Source: an uncultured Lachnospiraceae bacterium
GTDB lineage: Bacteria; Bacillota; Clostridia; Lachnospirales; Lachnospiraceae
Assembly (NCBI GenBank): GCA_910580015.1
Contig: CAJTVT010000002.1
Location: forward strand, 36,381-100,380
Length of the DNA: 64,000 nucleotides
Direction: 5' to 3'
Positions 36,903-46,581 of the stretch are shown here, one piece after another (positions within the stretch are counted from its first letter, which is position 1; the number at the start of each line of letters is the position of its first letter). The notes under the pieces were generated by a model. The model saw only the letters and a program-made list of their open reading frames with translations, was not told where the DNA came from and did no database searches. A program made the position numbers and the translations under genes.

Positions 36903-38018
36903 TTAACCCTCGTTTACTCCTGTCTGGTACACAATCTCATCACTGATCCCTTGAACGCTCTCCGTAACAGTATAATCTGTGGTTCCATACAAAAAATCAT
37001 GAAGCTGCTTCACATTTGCTGCTAGATTTACTGGCACCACACAATCCGCACCAGACTGCTGATATGAGATACTCACAACCTTATTTTCCCTGTCAAAAGG
37101 AAATCCTGCATTTTCTCCCATCTTATAATGAAATGCATCAACGGCCATTGCTGCGATCTCCGACTTGCCAAGACTGGTCTGAATTTTGGGGAAAACTGTA
37201 TCAATCAGCTTATTGATCGTTCCAAGATCGGATGCAAGGGCTTTCTCTACCATTTTATTCACCACCAGCCGTTGACGTTCCGTCCGCTTAAAATCGTCTC
37301 CTGCTGTGTAACGAATTCTTCCATAAGAAACGGCCTGCACCCCATTCAACGTATAAGTTCCAGCTCCGGGAAGAGGATCGTAGCTTTTGCCTGTCACTTC
37401 AGCAGTCTCAATACAATAATTGTTCAGATGAACACTTTCCTCCTCTGTAACATCAATCTCTACACCGCCTAAAATATCCACTGCTTCTGCCACTGCTGCA
37501 AAGTCAAAGGACACATATTCCTGAATGTCCAAATCCAGATTGGTATTCAACATGCGCACTGCCTGTTGTGCACCTCCAATCGCATACGCTGCATTTGCCT
37601 TACTATATGCATCCGTCTTTTCCAAATCCGCCATTTTCAAATATGTATCACGATACACAGACACGAGACGGACTTCCTTGGTCTCTTTATCGATTCTTGC
37701 CACCATAATCACGTCGGAATTTCCTCTGCTGAAAGAACTGCTGTCTCGATTATCCAGACCAAACAGTGCAATGGTCGTGTATTCTCCTAATACATCCTTT
37801 GTCTCTTTGCTCAATTCCTCATTCTCAACATCTTTGGCCTGAAAAGTCTCATCTGTGGTAATCTTGTCCATCTTTGCATTGACCCAAAGCCAGCCGAGAA
37901 CACCTGCCAAAATCAGCAGTTCCATACAAAACAAAATCAGCTTTCGCTTTCTGCGTTTCGCTCTCATCGCTTTCTTCTTAGACCTGCTTCTCCCTTGACT
38001 ACCATTTCTCTTTGCCAT
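36903..38018 (-). CDS. LCP-family glycopolymer ligase (LytR-CpsA-Psr)
   Basis: A 371-residue protein with a very basic N-terminus, one TM helix at about 28-48 and an extracellular LCP domain. Family motifs are IALFGLDNRD, SDVIMVARIDKE, VSVYRDTYL and GRIRY...RTERQRLV, containing the Asp and Arg residues that bind pyrophosphate of the lipid carrier. These enzymes transfer finished wall polymers from undecaprenyl pyrophosphate to peptidoglycan. A promoter at 38088-38116 precedes it, and glmS follows in the same operon. Confidence 0.93.
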   Translation of the reverse strand: MAKRNGSQGRSRSKKKAMRAKRRKRKLILFCMELLILAGVLGWLWVNAKMDKITTDETFQAKDVENEELSKETKDVLGEYTTIALFGLDNRDSSSFSRGNSDVIMVARIDKETKEVRLVSVYRDTYLKMADLEKTDAYSKANAAYAIGGAQQAVRMLNTNLDLDIQEYVSFDFAAVAEAVDILGGVEIDVTEEESVHLNNYCIETAEVTGKSYDPLPGAGTYTLNGVQAVSYGRIRYTAGDDFKRTERQRLVVNKMVEKALASDLGTINKLIDTVFPKIQTSLGKSEIAAMAVDAFHYKMGENAGFPFDRENKVVSISYQQSGADCVVPVNLAANVKQLHDFLYGTTDYTVTESVQGISDEIVYQTGVNEG

Positions 38019-38087
38019 ACCTTCACCTTACCCATTTCTTTCGGTTTTTGTTACATTTCTTTTTCATTTATTACACACTTATGACTA

Positions 38088-38116
38088 ATATTATAATATT
38101 TCTTGTTATTTATCAA
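38088..38116 (-). promoter_or_regulatory. Promoter for LCP-glmS operon
   Basis: On the minus strand TTGATA (38111-38116) and TAATAT (38088-38093) are 17 bases apart; an overlapping TATAAT (38090-38095) at 15 bases is the alternative. It sits 70 bases upstream of the LCP start, after the last glycosyltransferase gene. Confidence 0.45.
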
Positions 38117-38132
38117 CTGTCTTTTTGCGGAA

Positions 38133-38912
38133 TCAAAACAAAGTGCACACTCTTTTTCTATAAATACAAAACACTCTTTTCCAAAAAAAGAAAAAAAATA
38201 CCAGGCGGTTTCGAAGCATTTTCCCTATCCCATAATGGGTCATGGCAGACTGATTTTCTTCATGCCTGCGGTATAATAACAACGGCTCCTTTAGAAAACA
38301 AGATTTTCCGACAAAATAGTCCCCCAGGATTCCAATCCACTGATCATGCATTTCAATCTGATTCGGAATTGGACAGACTATTTCCAAAAGTTCCCTTCGA
38401 AACGCCATACAACAACCAATGTAAGTATTTTTTATCATATTTTTTAATACTCCTGCACCTGCACCCCGAAACGCAAAAAAGGATCCCATGAGCGTTGTGG
38501 AGCAATCTTCCCCAGAGCACACCTGTGCGTCATGGATCACGATAGATACCTGCTGATTCTGAAATTCCTGAAGTACCCGCTTTAATTTTTCTGGAAGCCA
38601 GATATCATCTTGATCCGATAGAAAAATATAGCGCCCTCTGACATTCTGTAACACATGCTGTACATTTTTCTTCACACCCTGTCTTGGCCCCTGCAAAATC
38701 CGTATTTTCGCTTCCCTATCTTGATATTCTTGCAGGATAGAACAGGTGCCATCCTTAGAACCGTCATCAGAGATCACCAGCTCATCCTGTTCCCCAAGCT
38801 GCGGCAAAATAGAATCCAACTGTTGTCTCAGATAGGAGGCGCCGTTATAAGTGACCATTGCCACCGACACTCTTATGGTGCATGTTTCATTTACCACAGC
38901 TTCCACCCCCAC
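38133..38912 (-). CDS. Family 2 glycosyltransferase
   Basis: A 259-residue GT-A enzyme with VAMVTYNGASYLRQQLDSIL, VISDDGSKDGT and the second acidic motif LSDQDDIWLPEKL, close to rhamnosyltransferase-like proteins. The predicted start is a GTG at 38912, which overlaps the upstream glycosyltransferase gene by 22 bases; a later start is possible. The C-terminus ends in an aromatic and basic stretch (FFFFFWKRVFCIYRKR) that may touch the membrane. It is the last gene of the sugar-transferase operon. Confidence 0.9.
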   Translation of the reverse strand: MGVEAVVNETCTIRVSVAMVTYNGASYLRQQLDSILPQLGEQDELVISDDGSKDGTCSILQEYQDREAKIRILQGPRQGVKKNVQHVLQNVRGRYIFLSDQDDIWLPEKLKRVLQEFQNQQVSIVIHDAQVCSGEDCSTTLMGSFFAFRGAGAGVLKNMIKNTYIGCCMAFRRELLEIVCPIPNQIEMHDQWIGILGDYFVGKSCFLKEPLLLYRRHEENQSAMTHYGIGKMLRNRLVFFFFFWKRVFCIYRKRVCTLF

Positions 38913-39655
38913 TTTCTAAAATAGCGCCACATAGATTGGATATGCAGTTTCAGAAGCTTTTTATCCTTGTGGGAACCACGTTCCCATCTGTGAATCACGA
39001 AAGTATCTGGACAGTACCAAAGGCTGCTTACCTGATTCACCCGTCTACACAGATCTGCATCCTCCATATACATAAAATACCGAGGATCAAATCCCCTCAA
39101 TTTTTGAAATAACTCTGTGCGGATCACGAGAAAACTGCCCTGCGCAAAAGGAACTAAAAAAGGTTTCCCATAATCCATTTCCTGCATGGTATGATACTGC
39201 TGACGCTTCTTGAAATGTCCAGATAAAAACATGCGAATACCCATATCTGCCACGGTCAGTTCTCGGCGATACACAGCTTGAAGCCTGCCCTCCTCATCTG
39301 TAATTCTTGGAACCGCCATGCCCGCACTTGTCTCCTGCAAAAAGCTCAAAAGTATAGCAAAGCTGTCCTCCTTAAGAAGAATATCAGGATTGACAATGGC
39401 ATGATACCTGGAATCCAATTGATCCAAAACGTAATTATGACCACCGCCAAAGCCCAGGTTCCTTCCTGGAGTTACATAAACCACATCTTGATATTTTTCT
39501 GCAAGGGAGGACAGCTTCGTTTCCTCTGTGCTGTTATCCACAATATATATAATTTTTGAGATTGATGCAGCAGTATTTTCCACAATTGAATCTACTGCGT
39601 TTCTTACATCTTCTTCATTATGATACGCAACAATCGTAATCGAAATATCTGTCAT
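38891..39655 (-). CDS. Family 2 glycosyltransferase (rhamnosyltransferase-like)
   Basis: A 254-residue enzyme. It opens with ISITIVAYHNEEDVRNAVDS, followed by IVDNSTEETKL, GRNLGFGGGHN and an acidic VNPDI motif, the pattern of WbbL/RfbF-type rhamnosyltransferases. FMYMEDADLCRRV marks the acceptor side. The ATG at 39655 overlaps the stop of the sugar transferase gene by four bases (ATGA), so it is coupled to it; the frame to 39727 is rejected. It probably adds the second sugar to the lipid-linked chain. Confidence 0.9.
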   Translation of the reverse strand: MTDISITIVAYHNEEDVRNAVDSIVENTAASISKIIYIVDNSTEETKLSSLAEKYQDVVYVTPGRNLGFGGGHNYVLDQLDSRYHAIVNPDILLKEDSFAILLSFLQETSAGMAVPRITDEEGRLQAVYRRELTVADMGIRMFLSGHFKKRQQYHTMQEMDYGKPFLVPFAQGSFLVIRTELFQKLRGFDPRYFMYMEDADLCRRVNQVSSLWYCPDTFVIHRWERGSHKDKKLLKLHIQSMWRYFRKWGWKLW

Positions 39656-41067
39656 GACGAACCTTTTCCTGTCAGCACCACCCATACTGTACGAAATAAA
39701 ATCCGAATATCCATAGAAAGAGACCAATTGGAAATATACTGAGTATCGAGTGCTACAATTTCTTCAAAATCTTTAATATCACTTCTGCCGCTAACCTGCC
39801 ACATCCCCGTTAAACCTGGACGAATCCCAAGTCGTGCCCTGTGATGGAGCTCATATTGTTCAAATTCATCCTCTGTGGGGGGCCTTGTCCCAACCAAACT
39901 CATATCGCCCTTTAGCACATTCCAGAATTGCGGTAGTTCATCAATGGAGTATTTTCTCATAAATTTCCCAATCGGGAATATTCTGGGATCCTCCTCCATC
40001 TTAAACATCAGGCCATCCATCTCGTTTTGCTCCATCAGTTCCTTTTTCATATCATCGGCTCCCACCACCATCGTGCGGAACTTATAAAATGTAAAACGCC
40101 TCCCATTCTTCCCAATGCGGGTCTGAGCATAGAAAACTGGGCCCGGAGACTGGAGCTTAACAATTGGTGCAAAGACAATAAAAGCAATCCCTGTAAGCAA
40201 CAGTCCCACTAGGCTGCCCACAATATCCATACAACGCTTGATAAATACCTGACGGTTGGTGGCAATTTTCATACTTGTGGTCAGAACAAGATATTTTCCA
40301 CAGTGCTCCACCAATTTATTTGGCATGAGACGAGACTCCCGCACCAGATTAAAATGCACCGTCAATCCCAACTCCAACAGTTCATTTGCCAACGCTTCAC
40401 TGCTCTCTCTGGTATTTCCATTGATAAATACCTCATCCACCACATTGCACCGGACGTACTCCAAAAACCCGTCCGCTGAAGCTACCACAGGCACGCCGCA
40501 GATCTCCTCTCCGGTCTGGTCCACATCCACAATCACCACTCCGGTCACCTCAAACTCCTTATATCGATTGTGCTGGAAATCAGAAATACACTCTTTTGCA
40601 TAGCGTTCTTCTGTTACCACAACAAGCTTTGTAAACCGTTCTCCCCGAATCATCCGCTGGCGAATGTATATTTTCCACAGACATCTAGAAAAATATTCTA
40701 CCACAATGGAAGCTCCCCAAAATACCAAAATAACCTGTCTTGAATAAATTTCTGCCTGTTTTGTGGCCCACACATACACCGTAATCGCTGCAAATATCGT
40801 ACTACAGTGGACAATTACAGCCTTTAATTCTTGTATTTTATTTCTCCGTAGGATCCCTGTATAAGCCTCCGAAATAAAAATCACGCAGACATCTGTCAAC
40901 AGCAGCACAATTGCCAATCGGTTATAATATTCATTAATCCCAGATCCATCGCGAAGACTGCCCAGTCTGATCAGACAGGACAAATAAAATGTAACTTCCA
41001 GACAAAGCACATCCAGGATCAGAAAATCTAAGTGCTTCACCCAGCTCTTTTTCTGTTTTTTATACAT
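39652..41067 (-). CDS. Undecaprenyl-phosphate sugar-1-phosphate transferase
   Basis: This 471-residue polyprenyl glycosylphosphotransferase starts glycan assembly by putting the first sugar phosphate on undecaprenyl phosphate. The N-terminal half has four or five membrane helices, then a CoA-binding-like Rossmann region (VVIVDVDQTGEEICGVPVV). The catalytic C-terminal domain carries KRCMDIVGSLVGLL, FYKFRTM, the SIDELPQFWNVLKGDMSLVG block and RPGLTGMWQVSGRS. Which sugar it uses cannot be read directly. It heads a three-gene coupled set with two glycosyltransferases. Confidence 0.95.
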   Translation of the reverse strand: MYKKQKKSWVKHLDFLILDVLCLEVTFYLSCLIRLGSLRDGSGINEYYNRLAIVLLLTDVCVIFISEAYTGILRRNKIQELKAVIVHCSTIFAAITVYVWATKQAEIYSRQVILVFWGASIVVEYFSRCLWKIYIRQRMIRGERFTKLVVVTEERYAKECISDFQHNRYKEFEVTGVVIVDVDQTGEEICGVPVVASADGFLEYVRCNVVDEVFINGNTRESSEALANELLELGLTVHFNLVRESRLMPNKLVEHCGKYLVLTTSMKIATNRQVFIKRCMDIVGSLVGLLLTGIAFIVFAPIVKLQSPGPVFYAQTRIGKNGRRFTFYKFRTMVVGADDMKKELMEQNEMDGLMFKMEEDPRIFPIGKFMRKYSIDELPQFWNVLKGDMSLVGTRPPTEDEFEQYELHHRARLGIRPGLTGMWQVSGRSDIKDFEEIVALDTQYISNWSLSMDIRILFRTVWVVLTGKGSS

Positions 41068-41224
41068 AGTATTCTTCCCCGAAAACTAATGGTTAAAAAT
41101 GCAGTCTTATCTTACAATATCTTTTTTCATAGAAACAACGGTAAAATATTAAACTTTCCTTAATTCTTCTGATAAATTTACACCGTTTCTGCAAGTTCCT
41201 TATCATTGTTCCCGAAATTATGGT

Positions 41225-41431
41225 TTAAGATTCATTGGAAGTATGGTTTCGTATGTAAAGCCAACTGTCAGAATAATCCTTTCTCTGCTGTTCATCCATC
41301 TCCACATATTTTGCAAAGGTAAGTTTGGAAGGAATCATCTGTGTTCCTCCACATTTATGACAGAAAACCTCTTTTCTTCTGGACACAGTGGTAATACTTC
41401 CACATTTGGGGCATATAAATACTTTCATCAT
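41225..41431 (-). CDS. Small zinc-ribbon protein
   Basis: A 68-residue protein with two C-x2-C pairs, CPKCG and CHKCG, 14 residues apart, which would bind one zinc. The rest is charged and helical, with YVEMDEQQRKDYSDSW. It starts with two Met codons and has only a weak ribosome site. It lies alone between the large glycosyltransferase gene and the sugar transferase gene. Similar small proteins occur next to polysaccharide genes in Lachnospiraceae, but no function is assigned. Confidence 0.65.
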   Translation of the reverse strand: MMKVFICPKCGSITTVSRRKEVFCHKCGGTQMIPSKLTFAKYVEMDEQQRKDYSDSWLYIRNHTSNES

Positions 41432-41586
41432 ATGTCTGTTCTCACATCCAACTCTGTATATTTTTCATTGCTTACTCCGACGGAGTAATCTCTATTGTAG
41501 CATTGAATCCAAAAAAGGGCAAGTTCTAATGAACCTGCTCCTTCGAATCCTTGTATTCTCTGTTATTTCAACTGACTTTTTTCTGT

Positions 41587-43434
41587 CTATTTCTGGGGTT
41601 TCAATGCATAATTGCACCTTTTTAAAGAAAAATTGGGATTATAGTACGGATCCCCCTCTTTCAGTACCTCTATCCATCGAGTGCGGATAAACTCGATTTC
41701 TTGTTCAAAACGCCGAACTTTCTCTTTCGTGTCTTCTTTCCCTCTGGATTTGGATTCGTAGTGATACGCCTCCACAAAAGGATCGTAGACGACTAGATAC
41801 CCCTCTTTGCCCACTCGCAGGCAAAAATCTACATCATTAAATGCCACTGCCAATTTTTCTTCCATCCCACCCACCTGTTGATAGATCTCTGTTGGCACCA
41901 TCAGGCATGCCGCAGTGACTGCACTATAATTGAGTTGGATCGCCGCTTTGTGGAAATATCCTTCCTGGCCTCGACGAAGCCCAGGAAACATATTTGCCGC
42001 AATCCCATCAATCCCCATCACAATCCCTGCATGTTGAACCGTATTGTCTGGGTAATAAAGCCTTGCACCTGCAATGCCGACTTCTGGCCTCTGGCAGTTT
42101 CCTAGCAGTTCTTCCAGCCAGTCTGTAGTAAGTATTTCGATATCATTATTCAGCAGAACCAAATATTCACCCTTTGCAAAGGACGCGCCAAAATTATTGA
42201 TAGCAGAATAATTAAATCCGTCTTCCCAGACCACAACCATAACTGGCTGCCCGCCTGCTAGATTTCCTCTCGCATAAATCGCCCCTTCTTGCTGTTCTCG
42301 ACAAAGTTCCTTATAATATTGAAAGGTCTCTGGTTCATTGCTGTTATTTTCCACAATGATTACTTCATAATTACTCCAGGAGGCTCGTTCCAAAGACTGA
42401 ATACAGCGGCGCAACGTATCAGATTGATCTTTATTGGGGATTAAAATGGACACCAGCGGATTTCCAGACACCGGATATTTTACCCGATAGAACCCAAAAT
42501 GAACCAACTGGCTCACAGTTCCTGGCTGCCCAACCCGCTTTAAGTGTTCTTCCAATGCCCGCTGCCCAGCTTCGTAGGCGTACCGCTTACTCATAGGATT
42601 GTCCGACGTAGATCCACTGTGAACTCTCCAATGGTACAATATTTTAGGCACATGCCCAATCTCTGTGGCCACCTCCGTACAACGCAGGATAAAATCATAA
42701 TCCTGTGCTCCGTCAAATTCTGTCTGAAGCCCTCCCACCTGTTCTAAAACTCTGCGATTGACACAGAAAAAATGGGTAATATAATTGTTGGATCGCAGGA
42801 GATCCAGGCTAAAATCTGGCTTAAAATGGGGATTTGTATGTTCCAACACTCCTCGCCTCGCCTCCACCTGATCCTCATCGGAATAAATTACCTGTACCTC
42901 TGGCTTACGATTTAGCAACGCTACGATCTCATACAATGCCTCTGGCGCCAATAAATCATCATGATCCAACAAACCAATCCATTCACCCTCTGCCAGAGCG
43001 ATCCCTGCATTGGTATTTGCCGCAATCCCTTGATTTTCTTCTAAATGGCAATATTTGATTCTGGATTCCTCCCATTTGGAGCAATATGCCTCCACCAACT
43101 TTTGGACCACCTTTGAGGGTGTAGCGTCTGCCAGGCAAAGCTGCCAATGGCTGTAAGACTGCTGCCGGACAGAATCTAGCATTTCCATCAAATATCGCTC
43201 TGGTGTACAGTAGCAAGGAACCACAATGCTGATCAATGGGCGATTGGACAAGGTTTTCTCCCGCTTTGACTGCGCGTTCAGGTCCTGAACGCCTGCCTTA
43301 TGCTGCTCAAACCAGGGACCATAAGGCACCTCCTCTGGCTCAAGCTTATCCAATAGACGATTCCAAAATGCTCTGGGTCCATAATGTCTCAGATAACAGA
43401 TTCCTTTTTTGATTCGATAGGGTGTAATTTTCAT
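41587..43434 (-). CDS. Two-domain family 2 glycosyltransferase
   Basis: A 615-residue protein with two tandem GT-A domains. The first (from about residue 66) shows PLISIVVPCYCTPERYLMEM and the metal site LLDHDDLLAPEAL. The second (from about 328) shows PLVSILIPNKDQSDTLRRCI, VIIVENNSN and LLNNDIEI. The N-terminal ~60 residues recall proteins of rhamnan-type polymer synthesis. A tandem of this kind often makes an alternating polymer or a side chain. It follows the 1035-residue wall protein gene by 15 bases and so is co-transcribed with it. Confidence 0.92.
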   Translation of the reverse strand: MKITPYRIKKGICYLRHYGPRAFWNRLLDKLEPEEVPYGPWFEQHKAGVQDLNAQSKREKTLSNRPLISIVVPCYCTPERYLMEMLDSVRQQSYSHWQLCLADATPSKVVQKLVEAYCSKWEESRIKYCHLEENQGIAANTNAGIALAEGEWIGLLDHDDLLAPEALYEIVALLNRKPEVQVIYSDEDQVEARRGVLEHTNPHFKPDFSLDLLRSNNYITHFFCVNRRVLEQVGGLQTEFDGAQDYDFILRCTEVATEIGHVPKILYHWRVHSGSTSDNPMSKRYAYEAGQRALEEHLKRVGQPGTVSQLVHFGFYRVKYPVSGNPLVSILIPNKDQSDTLRRCIQSLERASWSNYEVIIVENNSNEPETFQYYKELCREQQEGAIYARGNLAGGQPVMVVVWEDGFNYSAINNFGASFAKGEYLVLLNNDIEILTTDWLEELLGNCQRPEVGIAGARLYYPDNTVQHAGIVMGIDGIAANMFPGLRRGQEGYFHKAAIQLNYSAVTAACLMVPTEIYQQVGGMEEKLAVAFNDVDFCLRVGKEGYLVVYDPFVEAYHYESKSRGKEDTKEKVRRFEQEIEFIRTRWIEVLKEGDPYYNPNFSLKRCNYALKPQK

Positions 43435-43449
43435 TCTTTTTCTACCTTT

Positions 43450-46400
43450 TTATTGTGCCTCCACACACCATTCGTCCGAATATGCGGAATAGCACACTTT
43501 CCCATTTATCTTTCTCCAGGTACGGATTTTATAATAATAAACATTGCCTTTCACTAATCCTTTGTCTGTATAGCTTACTGTGCCTGCACCAGAGAGATTG
43601 CTTATCATCTGATATTTTCCGTTCTTGCCTGTTTTCCGATAAACCTTATAACCCTGAGCATCCGATACCTTGTTCCACTTGAGAGACGCTTGCCCTGTAG
43701 TTGAACGAGATATTTTCGTAAATTTTGTCCCAGTCAATTCTGGCTGAGCGCTTGTCACCGCAGACCAGGAAGAATATTTCGTGTTTTTCCCAACTGTTTT
43801 ATACGCCCTCACCTTATAGTAATAGGTTTTTCCAAGTGTAACATTTTTATCCATAAAGGCCACGGTAGAATTTTCCGTGACCTTTTTTACAGATTTATAA
43901 TTTCCATTGTAGGAATCTGAGCGGTAAACTTGATAGCCAGACGCGTCTGCACTCTTTTTCCAAGTCAATTTCACTCCGTTGTAGGATGCTGTGACATTGG
44001 TAACTGTGGGTTTATCAATCTTAGTCTCCACCATCATAGCCTTCGAATAACCAGAGTTTTTCTTTCCTTCGGAAGTCTCCACATAGGAACGTATCTTATA
44101 ATAGTAGGTCTGTCCTGAAGCAATACCACTGTCCGTCCAATTTAGGGTACTGTTACTCTTAATCGTCTTCACTTTTTTATAGCCGCCAGTAATTGTATTT
44201 GAGCGGTATACATAGCAACCAGTCGCCTTGGAATCCTTCTTCCAGGTCAGCTTCGCTTTTGTTGTGCCAGAAACGGTGATACTGCTTAATTCTGGCGCCT
44301 GCATCTTAATTTCTTTCTTCTTTACACTGGTGTAACTGGAATAATAATTCTTGCCATCCACCTTCTTAAAACTGCGGATTCGATAAGAATAAGTATGTCC
44401 TGGAATCACCGTTTTGTCCTGATATGTTAAAGTATCAATATCTCTTATACTCTGAATTTTTGTATATTTGCCAGAATCAGTTTTCCGGTAAATCAAATAT
44501 CCGTCCACATCTGCTTTCGTCCAACCCAGCGTGATTGTCGCATAATTTTTCAAAGAAAATTTCTGCCAAGAAACAGGAGAAATCTGATAATCCACCGTCT
44601 TTTCACTGGAACATTTGGAGTAAAAATTTCCAGCGTTTAATTTTAAAAATGCCCGAACTTTATACGTATAAGTCTTCCCTGGCGTAATCTTTTTATCTTT
44701 ATAAGAAGTATCTGACAAACTTCTCAGTGTCTTAATCTTCTCATATTTTCCGTCTGCTCCTTCCTTACGGTACACTTGATATCCTTGAGCACCGCCAACC
44801 TCTCCCCAGGAAAGTTTGGTATAGGAATAGTCTTTTTTCGTTGCCTTCAGGGTCGGTTTACTTAAAGTGTCTCCTGGAAGAGGGCAAAGTGAGGAAGGCA
44901 TATCATTGTACACAGGTACCTTAAATACAAAACTGTTGTCTAACGCTCCCATGGATGTATAACTGTTGCGAATATTTTTGCTCTCATTATCAGCCGCCAG
45001 AAGATTCTGCATGTATTGATGCCAATACAGTCCATGATAGGAATCATCCACATCGAATTTCTGCAGATAGAACGTATCTTGCCCTTTGGAAATATAATTT
45101 TCAGCTGTCTTTTTTGCTCCGCCGTACAGGGCCGCATATCGGGTCGTCCATCCGGCATTTTTGGCCTCTGTCAAACCACTGATAATCACCTGCTCGCCGA
45201 TCCCAGTGGCAGAAATATTAAAGTAATTATAATATCCCTCAAACCCAGGATAAGTTCCTGAAATCAATTTTGAAGTTCCATTGACTCCTTGTTCCTGGCG
45301 AACACGGCTTGCCAAAAAATAAGGGCTAACCTTCAGATCTTTTCCAATCTTCATAAACGCTTTTGCGTAAGTAATCCCACCGCCAGAACCATCCTCCAGT
45401 TTTTTATTTGCCATAAAGGTGCCACTTAAAATTTTTTCCACACCAGACTCTGTGTGACAGGCGCTGTTATAGGTCAACTGCTCAAACTGAAACACAGAAT
45501 TCTCATTAATAAAATTTCGAGGATCCAGATAATATTTTACAATTGATTCGGACGCCTGCACCCAGGTCGTCCCATTCTTAATAATCCACTCCCCAGTAGC
45601 CATATTATAATCCTCAGGCGCCGTAGATTTCCACGTAACCGGATGATTGATATCCACAAGGTTTCTGGAGTTTACCATCTCATTTTTTACAACCTCAGCC
45701 CAACTCAACCCTGTGTTCATTGGTACAAAGGTCCAATTTGGATGGATCTGAATTAATTTCTCAATAAAAGTACGATAGCTTGCTGGAAAAGCAGATAAAT
45801 CTGTGCTTCCCTTTGGATTTACACTGTTTAAACCCGCTGTCCGATCCTTTTCTGCCTTCTGACATTCCTCTTTCCACTGTGCCAGTCTGGGATCACCTGT
45901 TACCACAGAATCAGATGGAACAAATCCTGTATATTCCACATCTTTCACACCATAGGCTACCTGAAACCATACCTCTCCCTCCTGGAAAGTTACCCCTAAA
46001 AATCGCACCTGGGAACCACTGGGAAGTGTATGTGTGACAGGTGCATCCTGGGAAGGATCTTGGAAAATAGAAATCTGCGCTGCATTGGTCAAGACACCAT
46101 ACATATCATACTCTCGGAGCATTTCCCCAAAAGCCTGTTCCTGAAGACGTTCATAGTTATCTTCCTGAGTCTTATGCTCCTCTTCTTGCACGGTTTCCTC
46201 TTCCAAATTACGTCCCTGTTTGGGCTCTTTGTCCTGCTGTGATTCCTCCTTGGATGGCGCTTGACCCTCCTGCACAGTGTCTTCCCGCTGCAAATCCCTT
46301 TCTTCTGCGTTCGTATCTTCTGAAAAATTCTCCTCCTGTGGCAAATGTTCTTCTTGCACAGGATTCCTATCTTTGCTGTCCTCTGTTTCTTCTGTTTCTA

Positions 46401-46557
46401 ATTTCTCATCTTTCTCCTTTGTAATGCTGCTTTCTTCCTGATCTCCCGTCAGAACTGACGCTGCATATACTGGAACGCTGTTTCCAGAAATATCTGCCGC
46501 AAGAACGGCTGCCGCAAGCAGCCAGGCCGCGATCCTGGTTTTATTTCCTAATTTCAT
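43450..46557 (-). CDS. Secreted glucosaminidase-like wall hydrolase with five FN3-like repeats
   Basis: A 1035-residue exported protein. It has a signal peptide (about 1-33), a Glu/Gln/Asp-rich linker to about 140, an SH3-like domain (about 150-225) and a glucosaminidase-like domain at about 265-545. The latter contains VSPYFLASRVRQEQG and YYNYFNISATG, the pattern of endo-beta-N-acetylglucosaminidases. Five fibronectin-III-like repeats of about 90 residues each follow, each with a Y-x-V/I-Y-R motif and Y-Y-Y-K-I/V-R. The repeats probably bind the wall or a glycan. It is co-transcribed after the amidase at 46582 (24-base gap). Confidence 0.9.
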   Translation of the reverse strand: MKLGNKTRIAAWLLAAAVLAADISGNSVPVYAASVLTGDQEESSITKEKDEKLETEETEDSKDRNPVQEEHLPQEENFSEDTNAEERDLQREDTVQEGQAPSKEESQQDKEPKQGRNLEEETVQEEEHKTQEDNYERLQEQAFGEMLREYDMYGVLTNAAQISIFQDPSQDAPVTHTLPSGSQVRFLGVTFQEGEVWFQVAYGVKDVEYTGFVPSDSVVTGDPRLAQWKEECQKAEKDRTAGLNSVNPKGSTDLSAFPASYRTFIEKLIQIHPNWTFVPMNTGLSWAEVVKNEMVNSRNLVDINHPVTWKSTAPEDYNMATGEWIIKNGTTWVQASESIVKYYLDPRNFINENSVFQFEQLTYNSACHTESGVEKILSGTFMANKKLEDGSGGGITYAKAFMKIGKDLKVSPYFLASRVRQEQGVNGTSKLISGTYPGFEGYYNYFNISATGIGEQVIISGLTEAKNAGWTTRYAALYGGAKKTAENYISKGQDTFYLQKFDVDDSYHGLYWHQYMQNLLAADNESKNIRNSYTSMGALDNSFVFKVPVYNDMPSSLCPLPGDTLSKPTLKATKKDYSYTKLSWGEVGGAQGYQVYRKEGADGKYEKIKTLRSLSDTSYKDKKITPGKTYTYKVRAFLKLNAGNFYSKCSSEKTVDYQISPVSWQKFSLKNYATITLGWTKADVDGYLIYRKTDSGKYTKIQSIRDIDTLTYQDKTVIPGHTYSYRIRSFKKVDGKNYYSSYTSVKKKEIKMQAPELSSITVSGTTKAKLTWKKDSKATGCYVYRSNTITGGYKKVKTIKSNSTLNWTDSGIASGQTYYYKIRSYVETSEGKKNSGYSKAMMVETKIDKPTVTNVTASYNGVKLTWKKSADASGYQVYRSDSYNGNYKSVKKVTENSTVAFMDKNVTLGKTYYYKVRAYKTVGKNTKYSSWSAVTSAQPELTGTKFTKISRSTTGQASLKWNKVSDAQGYKVYRKTGKNGKYQMISNLSGAGTVSYTDKGLVKGNVYYYKIRTWRKINGKVCYSAYSDEWCVEAQ

Positions 46558-46581
46558 TGATTCCTTCCCTTCCCTATTTGA